This document shows positions 26,215-33,775 of a stretch of 64,000 nt of DNA, piece by piece. Where the stretch lies: contig NZ_JANKBZ010000036.1 in the NCBI RefSeq assembly GCF_024623785.1, forward strand, positions 1 to 64,000, in the 5' to 3' direction. The position numbers were made by a program, and so were the translations under genes. A model generated the notes under the pieces. The model did not search any database. It was not told the DNA's origin and saw only the letters and a list, made by a program, of their open reading frames with translations. The first letter of the stretch is position 1; every line of letters begins with the position of its first letter. Origin of the DNA: Archangium lipolyticum. Lineage in GTDB: Bacteria; Myxococcota; Myxococcia; Myxococcales; Myxococcaceae.

Positions 26215-27279
26215 ATGTCCGACGCGTTCACCCACCTGGAGGTCGCGGGCCGTCACGTGCGCATCAGCCGGCCGGAGAAGGTCTTCTTCTCCGCGCGCGG
26301 CGAGACGAAGCTCGACCTCATCGAGTACTACCTGGCCGTCGGTGAAGGCGTGCTGCGCGGCGTCCGCGAGCGCCCGTGCGCCCTCAAGCGCTACCCGGAC
26401 GGTGCCGAAGGCGCGTTCTTCTTCCAGAAGCGGGTTCCGGCCGGCGCGCCCGAGTGGCTCCAGACCGCCGCGGTGACCTTTCCCAGCGGCCGGAGCGCGG
26501 ACGAGCTCTGCCCGGTGGACCTGGCGCACATCGTCTGGGCGGTGAACCTCGGCTGTCTGGACTTCAACCCCCATCCGGTACGCCGGAGCGACCTCTCGCA
26601 CCCGGACGAGCTCCGCATCGACCTCGACCCGCAGCCGGGTGTGCGCTTTTCCACCGTGCGTGAGGTCGCCCTGTGCGTGCGCGAGGTGCTCGAGGATCAC
26701 GGGCTCGTTGGATACCCGAAGACGTCCGGGTCGCGCGGCATTCACGTCTATGTCCGGCTCGCACCGCACTGGGACTTCACCCAGGTCCGCCACGCCGCGC
26801 TCGCGCTCGCGCGTGAGGTGGAGCGGCGCATGCCGCGCAAGGCGACGAGCGCCTGGTGGAAGAAGGAGCGCGGCCAGCGGGTGTTCGTGGACTTCAACCA
26901 GAATGCGAAGGACAGGACCATCGCGTCTGTCTATTCCGTGCGTGCCAACCCCGAAGCGCGCGTGTCCTGCCCGCTGCGCTGGGACGAGGTCGCGGACGTG
27001 GAGCCCGAGGAGCTCACGCTCGCCACGGTACCCCGGCGCTACAAGAAGCTTGGCGACGTCTGGGAACAGATGGATGCGCGTGCCTTCACGCTCGACAGCC
27101 TTCTCGAGCTCTTCGAGCGACAGAAAGCCGCGGGGCTCGGTGAAGCTCCCTTCCCTCCGCACTTCGAGAAGCAGAAGGACGAACCGCTCCGTGCGCCGCC
27201 CCGCGAGGGCGCTCTCCGCGCGAAACCGGCGCTCGCGGCACGTGCGAAGCGACAGCCGCGTCGCGGCGGAAGCCGTTGA
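26215..27279 (+). CDS. LigD-type DNA polymerase/primase domain protein (PolDom)
   Basis: 354 residues from ATG 26215 (TTGAGGA site). It is a stand-alone archaeo-eukaryotic primase-like polymerase of the NHEJ kind. Catalytic aspartates are D136 and D138 in ELRIDLDPQPG and D226 in VFVDFNQNAKDRTIAS; the nucleotide-binding SGSRGIHVY block is at 171-179. Such enzymes add ribo- or deoxyribonucleotides and fill gaps at broken ends together with Ku and a ligase. The last 40 residues are a basic, disordered tail. The ligase is encoded separately on the opposite strand with a 22-nt gap between stops; Ku is not in the window. Confidence 0.9.
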   Translation: MSDAFTHLEVAGRHVRISRPEKVFFSARGETKLDLIEYYLAVGEGVLRGVRERPCALKRYPDGAEGAFFFQKRVPAGAPEWLQTAAVTFPSGRSADELCPVDLAHIVWAVNLGCLDFNPHPVRRSDLSHPDELRIDLDPQPGVRFSTVREVALCVREVLEDHGLVGYPKTSGSRGIHVYVRLAPHWDFTQVRHAALALAREVERRMPRKATSAWWKKERGQRVFVDFNQNAKDRTIASVYSVRANPEARVSCPLRWDEVADVEPEELTLATVPRRYKKLGDVWEQMDARAFTLDSLLELFERQKAAGLGEAPFPPHFEKQKDEPLRAPPREGALRAKPALAARAKRQPRRGGSR

Positions 27280-27301
27280 GCCGGCGTCAGGAACGGCGCA
27301 T

Positions 27302-28393
27302 TCAATGGGCCGGGGAGACCTCGGGCCCGGAGGCGAAGACATCGGCGAGCTCGGCCGGGACCGAGCGCTCCAATTGCGCGTAGGTGCACGAGCGCGGCGT
27401 CCGGTCCGGGCGCCACCTCCGGAAGTGCGTGGCGTGACGAAAGCGCATGCCCTGCAGGTGGTCGTACGCCACCTCGACGACGAGCTCCGGGCGCACGGGC
27501 TCCCAACTCAGGTCGCGCTTCGCGCTCCAGCGGCTCTGGGCCCCCGGCATCCGGACCGCGTCGTCCACCACCTCCGCCCACTCGCGCCAGGGGTGCGTCT
27601 CCATCGCCCGCTTCCGGTACGGCTCGAGCTTCTTCGCGAGCTCCACCCGTTGCTTCGCGGTGAACCCCGTGGCGACGCCCGCGTGCTGCAGCGTGCCTCC
27701 CGCATCGTAGAGGCCGAGCACCAACGAGCCGATGCCCTGGCCGTCCTTGTGCCAGCGAAAGCCACCGACGACGCAGTCCGCGGTGCGCTCGTGCTTCACC
27801 TTGTACATCTCGCGCTTGCCTTCGAGGTACGGCAGGGCGAGCGGCTTGACGACGACACCATCGAGCCCGGCGCCCTCGAAGCGGCGGAACCAGGTCTCGG
27901 CCACCTCGCGGCTGCGCGTGGCAGGCGTGAGGTGGATCGGCGCGCGGACACCCGCGAGCGCTTTCTGGAGCAACGTCCTGCGCTCGTGGAAGGGCCGCGG
28001 CCGCAAGTCCCGCTTGTCGAGCGCGAGCAGGTCGAAAGCCACGAACGAGGCGGGCGTCTCCACCGCGAGCTTCCGGATGCGTGAAGCCGCCGGGTGGATG
28101 CGCTGCAACAGCGCGTCGAAATCGAGCCCGCCGTCCTCGCCCACGATGACGATTTCACCGTCGACGACGCAGCGGCGCGGCAGATGCGTGCGTATCGACT
28201 CGACGAGTTCGGGGAAGTAGCGCGTCATCGGCCGCTCGTTGCGGCTGCCGAGGATGACCTCGTCCCCGTCGCGATAGACGATGGCGCGGAAGCCGTCCCA
28301 TTTCGGCTCGTAGAACACCTCGCCTTCCCCCGGAAGCTCTCGCTCCAGCCTGGCGAGCATGGGCGACACCGGAGGCATGACGGGCAGCTTCAT
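27302..28393 (-). CDS. ATP-dependent DNA ligase (LigC/LigD ligase-domain type)
   Basis: 363 residues. The start at 28393 is chosen because MKLPVMPPVSPMLARLE matches the usual beginning of these ligases, although the ribosome site is poor. The adenylation motif is K31 in FYEPKWDGFRAI; RNERPMTRYFPELVE, VVDGEIVIV, FDLLALD, GLDGVVVKP and YKVKHERTADCVV are the later nucleotidyltransferase motifs. An OB-fold domain follows (GSLVLGLYDAGGTLQHAGVA to the end). It seals nicks, probably after gap filling by the convergent polymerase. Together they replace the fused LigD of other bacteria. Confidence 0.9.
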   Translation of the reverse strand: MKLPVMPPVSPMLARLERELPGEGEVFYEPKWDGFRAIVYRDGDEVILGSRNERPMTRYFPELVESIRTHLPRRCVVDGEIVIVGEDGGLDFDALLQRIHPAASRIRKLAVETPASFVAFDLLALDKRDLRPRPFHERRTLLQKALAGVRAPIHLTPATRSREVAETWFRRFEGAGLDGVVVKPLALPYLEGKREMYKVKHERTADCVVGGFRWHKDGQGIGSLVLGLYDAGGTLQHAGVATGFTAKQRVELAKKLEPYRKRAMETHPWREWAEVVDDAVRMPGAQSRWSAKRDLSWEPVRPELVVEVAYDHLQGMRFRHATHFRRWRPDRTPRSCTYAQLERSVPAELADVFASGPEVSPAH

Positions 28394-28548
28394 GAAGGGA
28401 AGCTGGGCCCGACCCGCGCGGCGATCAACCCGGAGCGCGGGTGTCTCCGCCGCTGATGCCTGCTCGCTCAGCGACCGGGTCATCCAGCAGGAGGCGCTTC
28501 CTCTACCCACCCTGAATCCCCGACACCCAGAACACCTGGTGAGGTGAG

Positions 28549-28585
28549 GCGGGCCTGGCGTCTGGTTCACGGACGCCAGGCCCGC
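28549..28585. terminator. Strong hairpin, likely terminator of the polyproline lipoprotein gene
   Basis: A perfect 14-bp stem (GCGGGCCTGGCGTC at 28549-28562 with its complement at 28572-28585) and a 9-nt loop lie 19 nt beyond the stop codon at 28604 on the minus strand. There is no clear T-run. Position and strength fit a transcription end for the lipoprotein gene. Confidence 0.6.
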
Positions 28586-28603
28586 GGGGCGAAGACGCTC
28601 GAA

Positions 28604-30055
28604 CTACGGCCTGCGCCAGCCCACCTGGAGACTCACGCTCGACGGCGCCTTGCTGCATTCGACGTCGAGCGTGGAACTCCACGACCCACGGTAGGTCAGG
28701 TTCTCCGAGGTCAAATCGATTGACTTACCGGAATCGAGGAAGACCACCGAGCGGCGACCATACTTGTCGACATGCGTGAAGCTGGCGTTGTAGGGGCTGC
28801 TGTTCTTGACGGTGGTGATCAGCATGTCATCGGACTCCATGCCGACCTGCGTCGGGTTGCCGACGCCGGTCACCGAGTACGGACCGCAGGTATTGATGGC
28901 GGTGCGCAGGGTGACGAAATCAGTCCCGCTCGTGTAGCGGCAGACATTGCTGATGCAGCTGAGCGCCGCCGACGTATCGCTATCGCAGGGCGAGCTGGTG
29001 GGGCAGCACTCCTCGCCATTCCCACCACAGGGCGGAGGAGGCGGGGGGGGAATCTGCTCGCAGCGGTCGGTCGAATTGCAGAACAGGCCGTCCCCGCACG
29101 AAATGGTCCGCTCGAGGCAGCAGCGACTGCCCTCCACTCCGCACGGCCGCGAATGGCAGGTGTGCTGGGTGCCGCCCCCGTGGAAGTCCAGGTAATAGTA
29201 CCGCTTGCCCATATCGCAGCCGAGGTAGCTGTTGCCGTAGCACGCGAGCTGGTTCTCGCCACCGCAGTCATCGCGGAATTCCTGCAGCGGGACGTCCATC
29301 CAGTCCACCAGGCCCGGCTTGAAGATGATCAGCCCGAACATGATCACGCGCTCGCTCGTGAACCGAAAGGTGAAGGTCGGAAACGCGGCGGGGAGCCCAT
29401 TGCGCACGGAGTAATCGTTGGCGGCACGGAACAGATGGCCCACGTCCGCCGTGGCGGGGAAGCCCAATTCGCAGGAAGGCACCTCACGGAACTCGACTGC
29501 GTCGGAGCCCCAGAAGTGGACTCCGCGGACCTCCACGCCGTTGACGTTGCCCATGTGGAAGGTCGGAAGGGCTCCGACGAATCCATTGCTGGTGGCGTAT
29601 CTGTGCGCGGCCCGGAACATCTCCGGGACGTTCTCGATGGAGGCGTTCCCGAGCTCGGACACCGGGACGTCACGCCAGGTGGCGGAGCCGTGCTTCACCA
29701 GGAACGTGCCGTTGAAGATGGTGCCATTTTTCTCGGCCTGGTGATGATTGCGGAAGCCAGTCGCGTAGCCCATGCGCCTGGCTTGTTCATGGGTGGCCTG
29801 GTGCATCCAGGCCCAATCCGTTGGCCACGGTTCCGAGGTCGGGGGCACGTGGTAGGTGGTGCTTCCACAAGGATTGGGAGGGGGAGGCGGAGGGGGAGGC
29901 GGAGGCGGAGGGCAGGTCTCGCAGATCGCCTTCGCGGAGACCTGCCCCAGCTCGGAGAGCTCATCCGCCCCGGTGGGAACGGTGGGCCCGCAGGCGGACA
30001 GGTACAAGCCCGCGAGCAGCGCGGCGAGCGGCTTCAAGACATGGTGCTTTCTCAT
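28604..30055 (-). CDS. Lipoprotein with polyproline linkers and Cys-rich modules
   Basis: 483 residues. The lipobox LYLSAC gives a lipidated Cys22. A run of 12 prolines near residue 50 leads to a domain of about 200 residues holding two related halves; both carry W-R-D-V-P/F-R-E-V-P-like and 'MFRAAHRYATSNGF'-like segments followed by a G-x-P-T-F strand. Next is a disulfide-rich region (CGVEGSRCC, CGDGLFC, CGGNGEECC) split by a second proline run, then a beta-rich C-terminus. It looks like a surface-displayed multi-domain protein. No catalytic motif was recognised. The proline tracts are coded by simple GGA/GGC-rich repeats on the plus strand, which can change length. Confidence 0.75.
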   Translation of the reverse strand: MRKHHVLKPLAALLAGLYLSACGPTVPTGADELSELGQVSAKAICETCPPPPPPPPPPPPNPCGSTTYHVPPTSEPWPTDWAWMHQATHEQARRMGYATGFRNHHQAEKNGTIFNGTFLVKHGSATWRDVPVSELGNASIENVPEMFRAAHRYATSNGFVGALPTFHMGNVNGVEVRGVHFWGSDAVEFREVPSCELGFPATADVGHLFRAANDYSVRNGLPAAFPTFTFRFTSERVIMFGLIIFKPGLVDWMDVPLQEFRDDCGGENQLACYGNSYLGCDMGKRYYYLDFHGGGTQHTCHSRPCGVEGSRCCLERTISCGDGLFCNSTDRCEQIPPPPPPPCGGNGEECCPTSSPCDSDTSAALSCISNVCRYTSGTDFVTLRTAINTCGPYSVTGVGNPTQVGMESDDMLITTVKNSSPYNASFTHVDKYGRRSVVFLDSGKSIDLTSENLTYRGSWSSTLDVECSKAPSSVSLQVGWRRP

Positions 30056-30376
30056 GCGGTTGTTTCTCTTGGATGGTCGTACCCGTTCACGGGCTTGTGC
30101 ACGGGTTCTGGGCGCCCCTCTCCCTGACTCGGGTTCCCATGTCCCGGTGCTTCAGCATCTGGCGTGCCAGCGCGGCCATTCGAGCGGCTTCAGAGAGGAG
30201 CTCCGCGGGATATGCCGCGGGAGGAGGGCGGCGCTCCCTGTTCGCCGCGTGTGGTGACCACGCACCCGCGTGTCGACCGCACGCAACGGGGTTCCTCGCG
30301 GGTATCCGCACCCGTGCGGAATTCTCAGAGCAGGAGAAGGCGCTGCCGGGAGATGCCAGCACGCGGCCTGGGGTGC
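30056..30376. other. Intergenic stretch with a possible gene remnant
   Basis: It lies between the UbiA stop and the lipoprotein start, both on the minus strand. A minus-strand frame near 30090-30220 has protein-like content (AELLSEAARMAALARQM) but no start or family match, so a decayed gene tail is possible. The promoter of the lipoprotein gene must lie here. Nothing else was recognised. Confidence 0.4.
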
Positions 30377-31285
30377 CTAGCGGCTGAAACCGGAGAGCAC
30401 ACCAAGTCCGAAGAGGAGCAGCGTCTGCATGAGCACGAGGAGGTGGGACCAGCCGCGCCCTGTTTCGATGTCGAACCGCAGCCACACGAAGGTGAGCAGC
30501 GGGTTGATGAGGATGAGGGCCCAGATGCCAGGCAGCGTCCGGGTCAGGACGGCTGTCCCAACGAGCGCCACGATCAGCAGATTGCCCACGTGGACGAGAC
30601 GTCTCGCGGCCGGAACGCCCAGCACGACCGGCAACGAGGGGATGCCCGCCACGGCATCTCCACGGACATCACGGATGTCCCAGAGGACCTCCACCGTCCA
30701 GACCGCCAGGAACATGCAGGCGGCGGCGACCCAGAATGCCACTCCGAGGCCGGCGCCGGAATGCAGGCCGGGATAGAGGACGGTCATGAGCGTCCATCCG
30801 AATGCGCTGCTCACGTTCTTGATGCCGAACAGACGCTTCAGGCCGAAGCTCTCCATTCGGGAGCGGAATGCATAGAGCCAGCCGAGCAGCAGTCCGATCA
30901 ACACCACCAGCACACCGGTCGCGCGCCCCACGAGCAGGGCACCCCCGAGCGCGAGAATCGACCCGAGAAGGCAGGACACCCGGATGAGCCCCCGCGCCTG
31001 TTCGGCCGCGGCGAGCTCGTCTGGACAGTTCACCGCGTCCTCGAGGACATCGTTGAGCCTGTTCCACTGGTAGATGCTGAGCACCAGCACCGGAACCACG
31101 AACAGGTCCACCCCCAGGAGGGGAATGCCCATCATGCGTCCCCAGGCCCAGGTCGCCGCGAGTGAGCAGGCGGCCACATGGAGCTTGTTCCGGATGAGCC
31201 ACTGGAGAGCGGCCCGCCACGTGCCCTGGTCGCGGTGCACGGGGACTCTGTGAGCCAGCGACAACCGCAAGGGACGGCTGCTCAT
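30377..31285 (-). CDS. UbiA-family prenyltransferase
   Basis: 302 residues with about eight membrane helices. The two aspartate-rich motifs that bind magnesium and prenyl diphosphate are present: NRLNDVLEDAVN near residue 75 and DIRDVRGD near 200. The enzyme would transfer a prenyl group to an acceptor in the membrane. No quinone, heme or chlorophyll genes lie nearby to name the acceptor. Its ATG overlaps the stop of the upstream small membrane protein gene (ATGA), so the two are probably translated together. Confidence 0.82.
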   Translation of the reverse strand: MSSRPLRLSLAHRVPVHRDQGTWRAALQWLIRNKLHVAACSLAATWAWGRMMGIPLLGVDLFVVPVLVLSIYQWNRLNDVLEDAVNCPDELAAAEQARGLIRVSCLLGSILALGGALLVGRATGVLVVLIGLLLGWLYAFRSRMESFGLKRLFGIKNVSSAFGWTLMTVLYPGLHSGAGLGVAFWVAAACMFLAVWTVEVLWDIRDVRGDAVAGIPSLPVVLGVPAARRLVHVGNLLIVALVGTAVLTRTLPGIWALILINPLLTFVWLRFDIETGRGWSHLLVLMQTLLLFGLGVLSGFSR

Positions 31286-31785
31286 GAGTGGAACTCCGAG
31301 GGCGGGTGCTGCCCCTCCGAGGCCTGCTTCGGATCCGGCGGTGGGGGAGGCGCGCCGGCTCGGGAGGGCCGCGGCTCGGGGCAGTTCTCCTCGACGACCC
31401 GCTCGTCCCGCCCGCGATCTCCCAGCACGTACCCGGCGATGGCCCCGAGCAGCGTCGAGACATGCGAGCTCTCCAATTGCCCCACCAGGCTCAGGGTGAC
31501 GATGACGATGATGATGTACGTCACCGTGACGAACTTGATGAGCGGCCCCCGTTTCACGAGATCGATGAGATCACCCAAGGCATTCTTCCGGGCGAACAGC
31601 CAGGTAATGGCCACCCACGCGACGGTGATGGCGGCAATGCCCAGGCCGTACATCGCCAGGACCAGGTTGGGTGTCAGCTCGAACGGCTTGGGGCTCTCGG
31701 GCGCCTGAGCCAGGACGAGGACTGGCATGAGGATGAGTCCGACTGCCAGGGCGAAGCGCGAGCCTTGGTGCGATCTGATGGACAT
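31282..31785 (-). CDS. Small membrane protein coupled to UbiA gene
   Basis: 167 residues. An N-terminal leader (FALAVGLILMPVLVLAQ) is followed by two membrane helices around 45-65 and 85-105, a GYVLGDRGRDERV turn and a proline-rich cytoplasmic or periplasmic tail of about 40 residues. No family was recognised. The 4-nt overlap with the UbiA gene suggests a joint function. Its start is divergent from the SLOG/SLATT gene, with about 230 nt between. Confidence 0.7.
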   Translation of the reverse strand: MSIRSHQGSRFALAVGLILMPVLVLAQAPESPKPFELTPNLVLAMYGLGIAAITVAWVAITWLFARKNALGDLIDLVKRGPLIKFVTVTYIIIVIVTLSLVGQLESSHVSTLLGAIAGYVLGDRGRDERVVEENCPEPRPSRAGAPPPPPDPKQASEGQHPPSEFHS

Positions 31786-32018
31786 GGCGGACTGAGCCTC
31801 CGAGGTGGAGGATAGGGCGCCGAAGCCTGACGGCCAGGAGCCCTTTCCCGCTCAGCCCCGGAGGGCGATATCCCGTGCTGCCTTCATGACAGCCCTCTTC
31901 CCCGGATGCGCGGAGGAGGGTCGCGTATCCGAAGGTCGGGGTAACAGGTCTGAGACGGACACCGCTACATCCCCTCGGACGGATGGGAGGAGGTCGGAGC
32001 TGGCATTACCTTCCGTCC

Positions 32019-33761
32019 ATGTCGGAGCCCCGCACCGGGGACATCCCCTTTCCCAATGGGAACCGTGCGAAGTGGGTACGTGCTTCGCCCGGGGAAGATC
32101 CTCGCGCGCTCATCCATGCGCTCGACCTGCCCCGGCCTCGCGCCCTCATCCTCCTGCTCGGAGGTGCCAACGGGTTGGCGCCTGAACTGAACGCGCGTCT
32201 GCGGCAACTCCTCAGCCGAGGGGTGGCCCGCTGCGCCGTGGAGACGGGAGCCCTCATCCTCGATGGCGGCACCTGGTCCGGCGTCATGGCCCTCATGGGT
32301 CAGGGGGTGGCCGAGCGCGGTTACCGCTCGCTGCTCGTCGGCGTGGCTCCCTCGCAGCTCGTCACCTGGCCCGGAGGCCCCTCCGGGAATGGCGCCGGGG
32401 AACGGACGCCGCTCGACGAGAACCACACCCACTTCGTCCTGGTGGAAGGCGACACCTGGGGCGGGGAGACGCCCACCCTCTACACGCTCGCCTCCGCGCT
32501 CGCCGAGGGCGGCATCCCCGTGGTCGTGGTGCTCGCCAACGGCGGGGACGTCGCCCGGCAGGAGGCCCTCGCCGCCGTCCGCCATCACTGGCCCCTGGTG
32601 GTCCTCCAGGGCTCCGGCCGGCTGGCGGACGAGCTCTCCACCCAGGTGTCCCGGCCTTCTTCCGACATCGCCGACCCGGTCCTCGCGGAGATCCTCTCCG
32701 ATGGCGACATCTGCCTCTTCCCGGTGAACGGCTCGCCGCGCGACCTCAAGCACCTGCTCCACCGCGAGCTGCGCGAGGACTCCATCCTCAAGCTGGCCTG
32801 GCAGCGCTTCGCCCTCTACGACGCCAATTCCACCCGGCAGCAGCGCATCTTCCGGCGACTGCAGTTCTGGAGCTTGACCCTGGGCTTCCTGGGCACGTTC
32901 ATCGCCCTGCTCGACACACAACTGATCCTCCTGAGGCTCATCGAGGAGAAGGGCCGGGTGGATGGGTTGTTGAGAATGCTCATCGTGCTCCTGGCCGCGG
33001 CGGTCACCGTGCTGGTGGCCGCCTCCAGCCAGTTCAAGGCCGGCACCCGGTGGATCCTCCTGCGCGCGCACGCCGAGGCACTCAAGAAGGAGATCTTCCG
33101 CTATCGCTGCCGCATCGGCCAGCGGAGCGAGCCCAGGTCGGGCCGGTTCTCCTGTGAGAGCCGGTTGGCCAGCCGGATGAAGTCCATCAGCCGCCAGCTC
33201 CTGCAGACAGAGGCCAACCTCTCCGCACCGCGCACCTACCGCGGCCCACTGCCCCCTCCCGGTTCACTGGCCCCCGGCGATGACGGCTTCAGCTGGCTCA
33301 CCCCCTTCCGGTACGTCCGCTACCGCCTGGATGATCAGCTCGGCTACTACCGGCGGAAGATAGACAGGCTCGATCGGAGCGCCCACCGGATGCAGTGGCT
33401 CACCATCCTCGCCAGCGGCACGGGCACGGTGTTGGCGGCGATGGGGGCGGAGCTCTGGGTGGCCCTGACGACGTCGCTGGTGACGTCCGTCACCGCCTGG
33501 CTGGGCTACCAGCAGGCCGAGAGCCGTCTGATGAAGTACCACCAGTCCACGACCGACCTGGACAACATCAAGGCCTGGTGGAGCGCCCTCTCCCTCGAGG
33601 AGCAGGGCCGACGCCGCAATTTCGAGAACCTCATCGACAGCACCGAATTCGTCCTCCAAGCGGAGCTGACGGGCTGGGTGCAGGAGATGAGGGACACCCT
33701 GGCCCGGATGCAGGCGCGACACGAGAAGAAACCGGGAGAGGCCCAGACGGACAAACACTGA
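32019..33761 (+). CDS. SLOG (TRPM-type LSDAT) and SLATT membrane protein
   Basis: 580 residues from ATG 32019; an in-frame ATG at 31983 is the alternative and neither has a good ribosome site. Residues 1-250 look like the prokaryotic SLOG-in-TRPM (LSDAT) domain: IPFPNGNRAKWVR, LILLLGGANGL, VETGALILDGGTWSGVMALMG, HFVLVEGDTWGGET and the late GDICLFPVNG. This fold binds ADP-ribose-like nucleotides in known relatives. Residues about 275-375 and 435-570 each have a pair of membrane helices in helical context (DUF4231/SLATT pattern: YRRKIDRLDRSAHRMQW..., QAESRLMKYHQS). SLATT domains are predicted pore formers. The TIR gene follows after 14 nt, so the two form an operon. Confidence 0.8.
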   Translation: MSEPRTGDIPFPNGNRAKWVRASPGEDPRALIHALDLPRPRALILLLGGANGLAPELNARLRQLLSRGVARCAVETGALILDGGTWSGVMALMGQGVAERGYRSLLVGVAPSQLVTWPGGPSGNGAGERTPLDENHTHFVLVEGDTWGGETPTLYTLASALAEGGIPVVVVLANGGDVARQEALAAVRHHWPLVVLQGSGRLADELSTQVSRPSSDIADPVLAEILSDGDICLFPVNGSPRDLKHLLHRELREDSILKLAWQRFALYDANSTRQQRIFRRLQFWSLTLGFLGTFIALLDTQLILLRLIEEKGRVDGLLRMLIVLLAAAVTVLVAASSQFKAGTRWILLRAHAEALKKEIFRYRCRIGQRSEPRSGRFSCESRLASRMKSISRQLLQTEANLSAPRTYRGPLPPPGSLAPGDDGFSWLTPFRYVRYRLDDQLGYYRRKIDRLDRSAHRMQWLTILASGTGTVLAAMGAELWVALTTSLVTSVTAWLGYQQAESRLMKYHQSTTDLDNIKAWWSALSLEEQGRRRNFENLIDSTEFVLQAELTGWVQEMRDTLARMQARHEKKPGEAQTDKH

Positions 33762-33775
33762 CCGAGGGGGCAGGG

